A stretch of DNA of 64,000 nt, taken from Insolitispirillum peregrinum. Its GTDB lineage: Bacteria > Pseudomonadota > Alphaproteobacteria > Rhodospirillales > Rhodospirillaceae. Made by a program: the position numbers and the translations under genes. The notes under the pieces were generated by a model. The model made no database searches. It was not told the DNA's origin and worked only from the letters and a program-made list of their open reading frames with translations. The DNA lies in assembly GCF_042665255.1 (NCBI RefSeq), contig NZ_JBHTCD010000014.1, one strand, 5' to 3'. This document shows positions 34,889 through 44,092 of the stretch, in pieces (position 1 is the first letter of the stretch; each line of letters opens with the position of its first letter).

Positions 34889-35664
34889 TGCGTTCGATGC
34901 GGAAGCTGTTTACTGCTATTGCTGCTGCGGCCACTCTGGCTGTTGCGACTCCGGCTCTCGCCAACACCGGCGCGACCAAGCTGGAGCACAAGGAATGGTC
35001 CTGGCAGGGCATGTTCGGTCAGTATGACAAGGCCCAGCTGCGTCGTGGTTTCCAGGTTTACAAGGAAATCTGCGCTACCTGCCACAGCATGAACCTGGTT
35101 CGCTACCGTAACCTGATGGACATCGGTCTGTCCGAAGACGACGTGAAGGCTCTGGCGGCCGCCAACGAAGTCCAGGACGGGTTCGACGATACCGGCGCGC
35201 CGAAGATGCGTCCGGGTCTGCCGGCTGACAAGCTGCATGCCCCGTTCCCCAACGAAAAGGCCGCTCGTGCTGCCAACGGTGGCGCCCTGCCGCCGGACCT
35301 GTCGTTGATGAACAAGGCGCGCAAGAACGGGCCGGACTACGTCTATACCCTGCTGACGTCGTATGAAGACCCGATGCCGGAAGACTTCCATCTGATGGAT
35401 GGCATGAACTACAACCCGGCGTTCCCGGGGCACCAGATTGCCATGCCGCAGATGATCTTCGACGAAGGGGTGACCTTCGCCGATGGCGCTCCGAACAAGA
35501 AGGAAAACATCACCGCTGATGTTGTCGCCTTCCTGAACTGGACTGCCGAGCCGGAGCTGGATACCCGCAAGGGCATGGGCCTGAAGGTCATGATCTTCCT
35601 GGCCGTGATGACCGCTCTGTTCTACGCCCTGAAGCGTCAGATCTGGAGCCGCATTGATCACTAG
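34888..35664 (+). CDS. petC: Cytochrome c1
   Basis: The ATG at 34888 overlaps the petB stop and opens a signal peptide (LFTAIAAAATLAVATPALA). The haem c site is EICATCHSMN and the sixth ligand probably the Met in GHQIAMPQMIF. A C-terminal TM segment (KVMIFLAVMTALFYALKRQI) anchors it. 258 residues. The stop codon TAG lies inside the CTAGAGCA start of an intergenic repeat. Confidence 0.96.
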   Translation: MRSMRKLFTAIAAAATLAVATPALANTGATKLEHKEWSWQGMFGQYDKAQLRRGFQVYKEICATCHSMNLVRYRNLMDIGLSEDDVKALAAANEVQDGFDDTGAPKMRPGLPADKLHAPFPNEKAARAANGGALPPDLSLMNKARKNGPDYVYTLLTSYEDPMPEDFHLMDGMNYNPAFPGHQIAMPQMIFDEGVTFADGAPNKKENITADVVAFLNWTAEPELDTRKGMGLKVMIFLAVMTALFYALKRQIWSRIDH

Positions 35665-35699
35665 AGCAAATCCCGAGCAGATGGGTCCATCTGCGACGA
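35661..35699 (+). repeat. CTAGAGCAAAT intergenic palindromic repeat, copy 1
   Basis: The 39 bases starting CTAGAGCAAATCCCGAGCAG match the complement of 49944-49982 at about 36 positions. They contain the hairpin GCAGATG-GGTC-CATCTGC. The petC stop codon is provided by the repeat's own CTAG. Confidence 0.75.
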
Positions 35700-35720
35700 A
35701 GTGATCCTGCGCAATGAGTG

Positions 35721-35748
35721 CGGGCCACCGGAGAAATCCGGTGGCCCG
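35721..35748 (+). terminator. Rho-independent terminator of petABC
   Basis: CGGGCCACCGG (35721-35731) pairs perfectly with 35738-35748 around a 6-base loop, followed by TTGTCTTT. It lies about 60 bases past petC. Confidence 0.8.
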
Positions 35749-36007
35749 TTGTCTTTGACCACCCTGCCAACCCTCATCACGTTGATGCGAGGCATTCCTG
35801 TTTGCGGTGGGTTGTTGTTGCGGGATGACCGGGGTTTGCCTAGAGTATCGGCCATCTTATTGCGGTCATGGCAAACGATTTAGACCTTTGTTATTTCAGC
35901 AAATGCGATGGGGCAGGCCCGTTTTCCCCCGCGCATTTTGCTCTGACACTGACGTCCTGAATGCGACACTGACCGCTGTTTGTGCTGATTCGCCAGGGAG
36001 CGTTGCT

Positions 36008-36667
36008 GTGGTGTCCTTGTCTCGCCGTTCTTTCCTTCGTGCTTCGACTGCGGTTGCTACGGCGGCTGTGGTGGGCGTTGGCTCACTGATGCCGTCGCCG
36101 TCTCAGGCTGCTACCCAGCTGATTGCGTGGGACAAGGCCGTGCCGCCCGCCGACTACCCCGAGCGGGTGATCGGCAAGGTCGATGCCCCGGTGACGATCA
36201 TCGAATATTCCTCGCTGACCTGCGGCCACTGCGCGACTTTCCACAACGAAGTCCTGCCGATGGTGAAGGAAAAGCTGCTCGATACCGGTAAGGCCCGGTT
36301 GGTGGTGCGCGACTTCCCGCTGGACCAGTACGCTTTTGCCGCCGCCCTGATTGCCCGCCGCGCTCCGAAGGAAAGCTATGAAGGGCTGGTAGCGACCTAT
36401 TTCGCCCAGCAGCATGTGTGGACCCGCAGCGAAAAGCCGGTTGATACCCTGAAGCAATATGCCCTGCTGTCGGGGATGAGCGTGCAGGATGTCGAGGCTG
36501 CCCTGAAGGACGATGCGCTGTTCCAGGCGATTCGTCAGGTGCAGATCAGCGCGGGCAGCGCCTATGGCATCAAGGCGACGCCGACGTTTGTCGTCGAAGG
36601 CAAGGTGGTCGAAGGCGTGCAATCCTATGACACCCTGAAGGCGATGGTCGAGGCCGCCAAAAAATAA
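36008..36667 (+). CDS. DsbA-family thiol:disulfide oxidoreductase, Tat-type signal
   Basis: I place the start at the GTG at 36008, 7 bases after AGGGAG (a second GTG at 36011 is nearly as good); this gives 219 residues. The leader is SRRSFLRASTAVATAAVVGV with a twin-arginine motif and SQAA cleavage region. The thioredoxin fold carries the active site SSLTCGHCATFHNEV (CGHC) and the cis-proline loop KATPTFVVEGKVV. It should introduce or shuffle disulfides in periplasmic proteins. smc follows after a terminator, a pairing found in other alphaproteobacteria. Confidence 0.88.
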   Translation: MVSLSRRSFLRASTAVATAAVVGVGSLMPSPSQAATQLIAWDKAVPPADYPERVIGKVDAPVTIIEYSSLTCGHCATFHNEVLPMVKEKLLDTGKARLVVRDFPLDQYAFAAALIARRAPKESYEGLVATYFAQQHVWTRSEKPVDTLKQYALLSGMSVQDVEAALKDDALFQAIRQVQISAGSAYGIKATPTFVVEGKVVEGVQSYDTLKAMVEAAKK

Positions 36668-36688
36668 GCAGGCTTTCTGCGGTTTCCG

Positions 36689-36738
36689 AACGCCCGGAGT
36701 GATGTCCTGAAGACAGGATGGCTCCGGGCGTTTGTTTT
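36689..36738 (+). terminator. Rho-independent terminator after the dsbA-like gene
   Basis: AACGCCCGGAG (36689-36699) pairs with CTCCGGGCGTT (36722-36732), followed by TGTTTTTG. The 22-base interior contains a smaller TCCTG/CAGGA hairpin. Confidence 0.8.
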
Positions 36739-36823
36739 TGTGAAAAACGCCTTTCCCTTTTCCCGTACAAACCTTAAAGCTGGTCTCCCTGCTATCTGTT
36801 TCCCCCCTCGGAGCATCTGCCCG

Positions 36824-39800
36824 GTGATTCAATTCACCAAACTCCGCCTGTCCGGCTTCAAGTCCTTTGTTGATCCGACCGAACTGCTGATTGCCCCCGG
36901 AATGACCGGGGTGGTCGGCCCGAACGGCTGTGGCAAATCGAATCTGGTCGAGGCCCTGCGCTGGGTGATGGGGGAAACATCGGCCAAGCAGATGCGCGGC
37001 GGCGAAATGGACGATGTGATCTTTGGCGGCACCTCGCACCGTCCGGCGCGCAATCTGGCCGAAGTGACGGTGGTGCTGGACAACGCCGCCCGCACGGCTC
37101 CCTCCCTGTTCAATGATGCCGCTGAAATCGAAGTCACCCGCCGAATCGAGCGCGGCGACGGATCGGATTACCGGTTCAACGGCAAGCCGGTGCGGGCCCG
37201 TGATGTGCAGTTGTTGTTTGCCGATGCGGCGACCGGGGCACGATCAACGGCGATGGTCAGTCAGGGACGAGTCGGGGCGCTGATCAATGCCAAGCCATCG
37301 CAACGGCGGTCATTGCTGGAAGAAGCCGCCGGGATTGGCGGACTGTACACCCGCCGCCACGAAGCCGAATTACGGCTGAAAGCCGCCGAGGCCAACCTTG
37401 AACGGCTGTCGGACGTGATGGGGGCGCTGGAAACGCAATTGGGGTCATTGCGGCGGCAGGCCCGACAGGCACAGCGCTACCGCCAGCTGTCCGAAGCGAT
37501 TCGCGCCACCGAGGCGCTGTTGCTCTATCGTCGCTGGGCCGAAGCCCTGACCACGCTGGAGGAGGCCCGGCAGCGGTTGCGCGATGCCGAGTCGCGGGTG
37601 GCGGACATCACCGGCTTTGCCGCCCATGCCTCTACCGAGCAGGCGCTGGCAGCCGCCGCGATGCCTGCCCTGCGTGATGCCGATGTCGAGGCCGGGGCAC
37701 GGTTGCAGCGGCTGATCATCACCCGTGAACAACTGGACGCCGAAGAGCAGCGACTCGTCAGCCAGTATCAGCAGGCCGAATTGCGCCTGCGGCAGGTGCA
37801 AGAGGATTTGGCCCGCGAAGCCAGCCGCACACAGGATGCCGGGCAGGCGCTGGAGGCCTTGCTGGAAGAACAGGCCCTGCTGGACGACGCCAGTCAGGGC
37901 GAAGAGGACATGGAGGTGGCGGCGCGCGAGCGGGTCACCCAGTTGGGGCAGCAGGTGGAAGAGGAAGAAGGGGCGGTGGCCCGTCTGACCCACGAACTGG
38001 CCCGGCAGGATGCCGCCCGGCAGGCCGCCGAACGGCACCTGAACGATGTGATGGCCCGCCATCAACGGCTGCGGCAGCGGTATCAGGAGCTGGCGGCGGC
38101 GGTGGCCGAGGCCGAACGGCAGGTGGACCCCGACGACGGTATTTTGCTCGCCCGCGAGCGTGTGGAAGAGGCTGCCGGGCAGCTGGAAGAGCTGCGCCTG
38201 CGGGCCGAAGAGGCCGATGAAGCGGCAGAACGGGCGCAGGAGGCCTATCAGCAGAGTCGTGATGCCTTGCAGGACGCGACCTCTGTCCGCACCCGGCTGC
38301 GGGCGGAATGCGATGCCCTGTCGGCGGTGCTGGCGCAGGCCGCCGGAGACGGCGACTGGTCGCCGGTTCTCGATGCGATTCGGGTGCGCGAAGGCTATGA
38401 ACAGGCGTTGGCGGCCGCGCTGGGGGATGACCTGTCGGCGTCCGAGGATGCCCGCGCGCCGGTGTTCTGGCTGACCCTGCCGCCGCAGTCTGCCACTCCG
38501 GCCTTGCCGCCGGGAGTGGTACCGTTGTCCGAAGTGGTCGAGGCTCCGCCCGCGCTGGCGCGGCGACTGGCGCAGATCGGCCTGCTGGCGGAGGGTCAAC
38601 GGGGGGACAGCCTGCGCCATCTGTTGATGCCGGGGCAGCGTCTGGTCAGTGCCGATGGTGCCTTGTGGCGCTGGGATGGCTTGACCGGGCAGGCCGGGGC
38701 ACCGTCGGCGGCGGCGATTCGCCTTCAGCAACAGAATCGTCTGGGCCATCTGCGGGGTGATCTGGCGCAGGCCGAGCAGGCTTTGGAGCAGGCCACCGCC
38801 GTTGCCGAACAGGCCCGCCATCAGCAGGATCAGGCGGTGGCGACGGCGCGCACGGTGCGCGAGTCCGTGCGGGCAACCGAAAGCCAGCTGGCCAGTGCCC
38901 GCACGGCGCTGGCCGAGGAAGAACGCAAGGCGCAGGCGGCGCAGGCCCGGCTGGCGGCACTCAGTGCCCAGCGGGATCAGGCCGGAACCGACCTCGAGGA
39001 CGCGGCGATGGATCAGGAGGCCGCCGCCGAGGCGCTGGAGAGTGTGCCCGACTCGGCGGTGCTGCGCGGCGAGCTGGAACAGGTGCGGGCCAGCCTGTCC
39101 GAACGGCGGCTGTGGTTGTCCGAGGCACGGTTGACCCTGGAACGGGTGCTGCGCGATGCCGGTGAGCGGCGGCAACGGCTGTTGCGGGTGCGCGACGAGA
39201 TTTCCGGCTGGCAACAGCGCCAGCAGGGGGCCGCCGCCCAGCAGGCCACGCTGGAACAGCGGCAGCAGGACCTGAGCGAAGAACTGGACATCCTGCGCGA
39301 CAAGCCGCAGGAGATTGCCGAAAGCCGTCTGGTGTTGCTGGATGCCATCGCCGAGGCCGAACAGGTACGGGCAGCGGCGTCCGATGCGCTTGCGGTGGGG
39401 GAAAGCCGTCTGGCTGAGGCGGACCGGGCCTTGCGGGAGGCGGAAAAGGGCATTAGCGGCCTGCGCGAAGATCGGGTGCGGGCCGAATCGGCGGTGGAGC
39501 AGGGCGAACAGGCGGTGCGCCAGTATGCCGCCGCCATTGCCGAGCGTCTGGACTGTACGCCGGTGCAGGCGCGGGTGTTGGCCCGGCTGGAAGACACGCC
39601 TGCCAGTGCCGGGGATGCCGAACCGGGGACGGCGATTCCGGTCCTGAGTGGTGCGATGGCCGCCAGCATGCCGCTGGGCGATGTGGAAAGCCGGTTACAG
39701 AAACTGGTCCGCGACCGCGACGCGCTGGGGGCGGTGAACTTGCGGGCTGAGCAGGAAGCCGGTGAACTGGACCAGCAGATGACCACCCTGACCACCGAGC

Positions 39801-40387
39801 GGGATGATCTGGTGGCGGCCATTGCCCGCCTGCGACAGGGGATCGCCGAACTGAATCGTGAAGGTCGCCAGCGGCTGGTGGCGTCGTTTGAAAAGGTGGA
39901 TACCCACTTTCGGCGCCTGTTTACCCGGCTGTTTGGGGGCGGGCGGGCGCATCTGGCCTTGACCGAAAGCGATGATCCGCTGGAGGCCGGGCTGGAAATT
40001 TATGCCTCGCCACCGGGAAAACGGCTGCAAATCCTGTCGCTGTTATCAGGGGGCGAACAGGCAATGACCGCCATTGCGCTGCTTTTTGCTGTGTTTCTGG
40101 TCAATCCGGCACCGATTTGTGTGCTGGACGAGGTTGATGCCCCGCTGGATGATGCCAACGTCGATCGTTTTTGCTCGTTGCTGTCCGAATTGACCCGATT
40201 GGCAGCCCTTTCCGAGAGTGAAGGCGGGATTGCCAACGGTGGAACCCGCTTTCTGGTTATCACCCACCACCGGATGACCATGGCCCGGATGGATCGGCTG
40301 TATGGGGTGACGATGGCCGAGCGCGGGGTTTCCAAGCTGGTGTCGGTCGATTTGCGGGCCGCAGAAGCCCTGCGCGAGACGGCCTGA
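36824..40387 (+). CDS. smc: Chromosome segregation protein SMC
   Basis: I start at the GTG at 36824, since IQFTKLRLSGFKSFVDPTEL is the normal SMC N-terminus; the in-frame ATG at 36740 lies within the preceding terminator region. 1187 residues. Walker A is VVGPNGCGKSNLVEALRW. Long coiled coils rich in A, E, Q and R (about 170-510 and 680-1000) flank a central hinge region near 520-650. The C-terminal head has LLSGGEQAMTAIALLF and ICVLDEVDAPLDDANVDRF. It compacts and organises the chromosome together with ScpA/ScpB, which are not in this window. Confidence 0.96.
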   Translation: MIQFTKLRLSGFKSFVDPTELLIAPGMTGVVGPNGCGKSNLVEALRWVMGETSAKQMRGGEMDDVIFGGTSHRPARNLAEVTVVLDNAARTAPSLFNDAAEIEVTRRIERGDGSDYRFNGKPVRARDVQLLFADAATGARSTAMVSQGRVGALINAKPSQRRSLLEEAAGIGGLYTRRHEAELRLKAAEANLERLSDVMGALETQLGSLRRQARQAQRYRQLSEAIRATEALLLYRRWAEALTTLEEARQRLRDAESRVADITGFAAHASTEQALAAAAMPALRDADVEAGARLQRLIITREQLDAEEQRLVSQYQQAELRLRQVQEDLAREASRTQDAGQALEALLEEQALLDDASQGEEDMEVAARERVTQLGQQVEEEEGAVARLTHELARQDAARQAAERHLNDVMARHQRLRQRYQELAAAVAEAERQVDPDDGILLARERVEEAAGQLEELRLRAEEADEAAERAQEAYQQSRDALQDATSVRTRLRAECDALSAVLAQAAGDGDWSPVLDAIRVREGYEQALAAALGDDLSASEDARAPVFWLTLPPQSATPALPPGVVPLSEVVEAPPALARRLAQIGLLAEGQRGDSLRHLLMPGQRLVSADGALWRWDGLTGQAGAPSAAAIRLQQQNRLGHLRGDLAQAEQALEQATAVAEQARHQQDQAVATARTVRESVRATESQLASARTALAEEERKAQAAQARLAALSAQRDQAGTDLEDAAMDQEAAAEALESVPDSAVLRGELEQVRASLSERRLWLSEARLTLERVLRDAGERRQRLLRVRDEISGWQQRQQGAAAQQATLEQRQQDLSEELDILRDKPQEIAESRLVLLDAIAEAEQVRAAASDALAVGESRLAEADRALREAEKGISGLREDRVRAESAVEQGEQAVRQYAAAIAERLDCTPVQARVLARLEDTPASAGDAEPGTAIPVLSGAMAASMPLGDVESRLQKLVRDRDALGAVNLRAEQEAGELDQQMTTLTTERDDLVAAIARLRQGIAELNREGRQRLVASFEKVDTHFRRLFTRLFGGGRAHLALTESDDPLEAGLEIYASPPGKRLQILSLLSGGEQAMTAIALLFAVFLVNPAPICVLDEVDAPLDDANVDRFCSLLSELTRLAALSESEGGIANGGTRFLVITHHRMTMARMDRLYGVTMAERGVSKLVSVDLRAAEALRETA

Positions 40388-40750
40388 CCGGGGGCAGAGG
40401 ATCGTGCGGAACCGGGAAAGCGGGTAGGAAAACGGTCGTTTTCCCTGCACGGAACGGGCTGGTTTCGGGGTGGTTTTCACGATGTTCCCCGCCCGAACGG
40501 GGAGGGGGATGGGGAAAAAGAGCAGCGGTGAACAAGGGGCTAAATGGCTGTTTTGCGGTAATTATTTGATTTAGAACATTTTTTGACGGCAGTGCGCCGC
40601 AGCAAACAGGGGTTTTCACGCTTGACACCACGGGGCCTAGACCTTAAGGTGCGCGCGATTTTCAGCGAGGTCTGCTGAAGGCGCGGGGGGAGTGCACCGG
40701 GCTGGCCAGAGAGGGGAATTCTCGAATGGCAAGCAAGGTGAAACAGTGTC
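40388..40750 (+). promoter_or_regulatory. Intergenic region with probable promoter of the F0 ATP synthase operon
   Basis: The 363-base gap has no gene. A small hairpin GGAAAACG-GT-CGTTTTCC at 40427-40444 follows smc but lacks a T-run. The best promoter is TTGACA at 40622 with TAAGGT at 40645 (17-base spacer), about 100 bases before atpI. An AT-rich block at 40535-40580 lies upstream. Confidence 0.5.
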
Positions 40751-41119
40751 ATGACTGACGATGACAAGACTTCTTCCAGTCTCGGTGATCTCGATGCCCG
40801 TCTGAAAGCGCTTCGCAAGGATGCGCCGGGGGAAGGGCAGGGCGGTTCCCGCCGGGGTCCGATGAATCCATCGGGCGTCGGGCTGGCGACCCGGATCGGT
40901 GTCGAGATGGTTACCACCACTCTGGTTGGTACGGCTCTTGGCTACGGTCTGGACAAGTGGCTGGGAAGCATGCCTTGGTTAATGATCGTTTTCATGCTAC
41001 TGGGGGGCGCCGCTGGCGTTTCCAACGTTTATCGGGTAGTCAAGGGACTGGATGATTCTGTCGGGCTCGGTCGGGCCATTGAGCGGAAGAAACAGGACAA
41101 CGACCCGGAAGGCCAGTAG
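40751..41119 (+). CDS. atpI: ATP synthase protein I
   Basis: The 122-residue protein has a charged, poorly conserved N-terminus and two TM segments (ATRIGVEMVTTTLVGTALGY and WLMIVFMLLGGAAGVSNVYR), the AtpI/AtpZ-like layout. AtpI helps assemble the c-ring or import Mg2+ at F0. It is the first gene of atpI-B-E-b'-b, the normal order of the separate F0 operon in Rhodospirillaceae and relatives. Confidence 0.88.
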   Translation: MTDDDKTSSSLGDLDARLKALRKDAPGEGQGGSRRGPMNPSGVGLATRIGVEMVTTTLVGTALGYGLDKWLGSMPWLMIVFMLLGGAAGVSNVYRVVKGLDDSVGLGRAIERKKQDNDPEGQ

Positions 41120-41220
41120 CTCCGGCCCGCTTTGCGGTCCGGTCGCCTTGAGAGGTTCGGCAGTTGCGCTGCCGGGTCAACGTTTGGAAGTCCTGCGGGA
41201 CGCGAGAGAGAGGGTGAGCG

Positions 41221-41952
41221 GTGGCTAGTCCGGTCGCACAGTTCCAGGTAAAGCCGATCTTTCCGGTGGTTCCTGAGGGAGAGTCTCTTCCGTTCTACGC
41301 CTTCACGAACTCGTCGGTCGCGATGGTCGCGGCTGTGGTGGTGGCGGCGGTGTTCTTCTGGCTTGCTACCCGCAAGCGGGCGATGGTGCCCGGTCGCTGG
41401 CAGTCGGTCGGTGAACTGACCTTCGAATTTGTGGCGAACATGATTCGTGACAACGTCGGCAAGGAAGGGATGAAATACTTCCCCTTCATCTTCACGTTGT
41501 TCTGCTTTGTGTTCATCGGCAACATGCTTGGCATGCTGCCCTACTCCTTTACCTTCACCAGCCACATTGCCGTTACGGCAGCGATGGCGGTGTTTATCTT
41601 CGTCGGGGTGACGATCATCGGCTTCGCCCGCCACGGGGTGCATTACCTGCACATGTTCTTCCCGCACGGCGCGCCGCTGGCCACCGCCCCGATCCTGATC
41701 CCGATCGAGCTGATTTCTTACCTGTCCCGCCCGTTCAGCCTGTCTGTCCGTCTGTTTGCCAACATGACCGTCGGACACATCATGCTGAAGGTGCTGGCCG
41801 GTTTCGTGGTTGCTCTCGGGGCGTTTGGTTTTATCCCCTTCATCGTGGTCGGCGGCATCACCGTACTGGAATTCTTCATTGCGGCGCTGCAGGCTTACGT
41901 GTTCACCATTCTCACCTGTATCTACCTCAACGACGCCATCAACATGCACTAA
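41221..41952 (+). CDS. atpB: F0F1 ATP synthase subunit a
   Basis: The 243-residue membrane protein uses a GTG start at 41221. The essential arginine lies in PFSLSVRLFANMTVGHIMLK, facing the c-ring glutamate. Other family blocks are PFIFTLFCFVFIGNMLGMLP and VLEFFIAALQAYVFTILTCI. It provides the proton half-channels. Coupled in one operon with atpE 88 bases on. Confidence 0.97.
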   Translation: MASPVAQFQVKPIFPVVPEGESLPFYAFTNSSVAMVAAVVVAAVFFWLATRKRAMVPGRWQSVGELTFEFVANMIRDNVGKEGMKYFPFIFTLFCFVFIGNMLGMLPYSFTFTSHIAVTAAMAVFIFVGVTIIGFARHGVHYLHMFFPHGAPLATAPILIPIELISYLSRPFSLSVRLFANMTVGHIMLKVLAGFVVALGAFGFIPFIVVGGITVLEFFIAALQAYVFTILTCIYLNDAINMH

Positions 41953-42040
41953 CACTGTCCCGCATGGGGATGGTTGAGAGTTAGATGTTTCGTCAGGTGT
42001 GATCGTTCAATAGTTCTTTACTCACCAAGGGAAGAGAAAG

Positions 42041-42268
42041 ATGGAAGCTGAAGCTGCGAAGATGATTGGTGCTGGTCTGGCCGCCATCGGCATGATCGGT
42101 TCGGGTATCGGTGTGGGTAACATCTGGGCCAACCTGATCGCCACCGTTGGCCGTAACCCGGCTGCCAAGAGCAGCGTCGAACTGTACGGCTGGATCGGCT
42201 TCGCCGTTACCGAAGCTATCGCGCTGTTCGCCCTGGTTGTCGCTCTGATCCTGCTGTTCGCCGCCTAA
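42041..42268 (+). CDS. atpE: F0F1 ATP synthase subunit c
   Basis: The 75-residue protein forms a two-helix hairpin: helix 1 with GSGIGVGNIWANL, polar loop GRNPAAKS (Arg38, Asn39, Pro40) and helix 2 with the proton-carrying Glu58 in GFAVTEAIALFALV. There is no Na+-type motif, so the ring is proton-driven. AAGGGAAGAGAAAG ahead of the ATG gives a strong ribosome site, in keeping with the high stoichiometry needed. Confidence 0.97.
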   Translation: MEAEAAKMIGAGLAAIGMIGSGIGVGNIWANLIATVGRNPAAKSSVELYGWIGFAVTEAIALFALVVALILLFAA

Positions 42269-42451
42269 GGTCAGTGCGCTACCTGCTGTTGTGACAAGCG
42301 GTGCGTCCCGATCCCGGACCGGACCGCTTGCCAACGTCAGCGATGTTTCTCGACCCGAGCTTCGCCTTTCCGGCACGTTTGTCTTCTGTTGAAGATGCCG
42401 GAAAGTGCGGGGTGTCGGGAACATAGCGACAAGCCGTGGAGCCCGGAGTCC

Positions 42452-42940
42452 ATGCCGCAGTTCGACCCAACGACGTTCGCCTCCCAGCTGTTCTGGCTGG
42501 CAGTCACGTTCGTCCTGCTCTACATCGTTGTCTCCCGCTTCGCGATCCCGCGCCTGGGTAAGGTGCTGGAACAGCGTCAGAAGACGGTTGATGACGATCT
42601 TGACCGTGCCCAGCAGTTGAAGGCCGAAACCGAGGTGGCAATTGCCACTTACGAAAAGGCCTTGGCTGAGGCTCGTGCCAAGGCCCACGACGTCCTGCGG
42701 GAAACCCAGGACCAGATTTCCAAGGCCGCCGACACGCGCAACCGGGAAGTCGCCCATAACCTCGCCGTCAAGATCAAGGAAGGCGAAGATCGTATTGCCG
42801 CTGCTCGCGATGATGCCATGACCCAGGTCAAGGGTATCGCCGCCGGTGCCGCTGTTGCCATCGCCCAGAAACTGGCTGGTCTGTCCGTGGACGAAGCCTC
42901 CGCTCAGGCGGTGATGACCTCTGGCAAGGAGACTGCGTGA
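42452..42940 (+). CDS. atpG: F0F1 ATP synthase subunit b'
   Basis: From the ATG at 42452 (CGGAG 5 bases upstream) the product has 162 residues: an N-terminal TM segment QLFWLAVTFVLLYIVVSRFA and a long charged helix. FDPTTFASQLFWL is typical of the alphaproteobacterial/photosynthetic b' subunit, which pairs with b to form the peripheral stalk. The stop overlaps the start of the b gene (TGATG). Confidence 0.92.
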   Translation: MPQFDPTTFASQLFWLAVTFVLLYIVVSRFAIPRLGKVLEQRQKTVDDDLDRAQQLKAETEVAIATYEKALAEARAKAHDVLRETQDQISKAADTRNREVAHNLAVKIKEGEDRIAAARDDAMTQVKGIAAGAAVAIAQKLAGLSVDEASAQAVMTSGKETA

Positions 42941-43488
42941 TGTTCATCTCCTCTGCGATCGCTGCTACCGCTGAACATGCCGCTGAGGCAGGCCATCACG
43001 GCCCGTTCTACACTCAAGCTGAATTCTGGGTCGGTGCTGCCTTTGTGCTGGTCGTGGCCCTTGCGTTCCGCAAGGTCTTTGCCGCGATCACTGCCGGCCT
43101 TGACGCCCGTGCGTCGCAAATCAAAGGCCGGATCGACGAAGCTGCAAAGCTGCGTGAAGATGCCCAGGCCCTTCTGGCAGAGTATCAGCGCAAGCAGCGC
43201 GATGCCCTGCAGGAAGCCGAAGCGATTGTCGCCCATGCCAAGCATGAAGCGGCTCGTCTGAAGACCGAAGCCGAAGCTGCCATGGAAGCCTCTATCGTAC
43301 GCCGTGAAAAGCAGGCGATAGAGCGTATTGCCCAGGCCGAAGCCCAGGCGATGGCGGAAGTGCGCAATCTGGCCGTTGATATGGCCATTGCCGCTGCCAA
43401 CAAGATGATCGCCGAAAAGCTGGCGCCGGACGCTCAGGATCTCTTGATCGAAGAGTCGATCAGGGGCCTGTCTGGCAAGCTGCACTGA
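42940..43488 (+). CDS. atpF: F0F1 ATP synthase subunit b
   Basis: The ATG at 42940 overlaps the b' stop. The 182-residue protein has a TM segment AEFWVGAAFVLVVALAFRKV near the N-terminus, then an extended coiled coil rich in A, E, K and R ending in LLIEESIRGLSGKLH. It forms the peripheral stalk with b' and holds F1 through delta. It is the last gene of the F0 operon, with a terminator 64 bases on. Confidence 0.93.
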   Translation: MFISSAIAATAEHAAEAGHHGPFYTQAEFWVGAAFVLVVALAFRKVFAAITAGLDARASQIKGRIDEAAKLREDAQALLAEYQRKQRDALQEAEAIVAHAKHEAARLKTEAEAAMEASIVRREKQAIERIAQAEAQAMAEVRNLAVDMAIAAANKMIAEKLAPDAQDLLIEESIRGLSGKLH

Positions 43489-43551
43489 TGATTGTCCGGG
43501 TCTGACCGGTTGCCTGTTGGTGAGTGGATGCAGGTCTGGCAGTGATCTTTT

Positions 43552-43588
43552 AAAAAGCCGATGATCCTTTGGGATCGTCGGCTTTTTT
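43552..43588 (+). terminator. Rho-independent terminator of the F0 operon
   Basis: GCCGATGATCC and GGATCGTCGGC pair with one G-T wobble around TTTG, with an A-run before and a T-run after the stem. Confidence 0.9.
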
Positions 43589-44092
43589 ATTGCCAATTGG
43601 CCGTTGACGAACTTGCTTGTTGTTATGGGGGAACTGTTTTCCATCGTTTTTTTCTCGAGTCGGAGGCAAGACACGATGTTTTGGTTCCCGGGGGATCGTC
43701 ATGGCGGTTTTGCCCTGCTTTTTCCTTTCCGATCGTTCCAGGTTTTCCCGATTCTCACTTAAAAATAATGCTCTATCGCGATTCTCTCACTCTGTACCGT
43801 GAATGGATAGGAAGGGATTTGGTAATCTTTGATTGAATTTATGCTCTTGATTTAGATTAAGGGTGTGGTTTCCCCCTCCTGCCCTGCGTTTCAAGCAAGG
43901 GGGTATTCCGATAAGTGTGTTAGGAAAGTCGCGGTAGGCAAAAAAATCAAAAAAATCCCTTGGTCAATATCAAAATGCACTCTCGCAAATGCAAATTTTC
44001 CCTTATGCTGTCCGGCGCTTGAGGTAGGGGACCGCGTGTCTCCTCCCTCAAGCTCGTTCGGAGGTCGATGTCGACACCCTAGGGAGGTTCTT
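43589..44092 (+). promoter_or_regulatory. AT-rich 500-base leader/promoter region of the lipoprotein gene
   Basis: No credible gene is seen. The region is AT-rich compared with its surroundings, notably 43735-43870 and 43925-44005, as expected for a strong promoter region or a long 5' leader. A hairpin with arms CTTGAGG and CCTCAAG (about 44020-44050) precedes the strong ribosome site AGGGAGG at 44081-44087. I could not fix a -35/-10 pair. Confidence 0.4.

Noticed and set aside
40427..40444. Hairpin GGAAAACG-GT-CGTTTTCC as smc terminator
   Set aside because: Only 8 bp and no following T-run; kept as a note rather than a terminator call.
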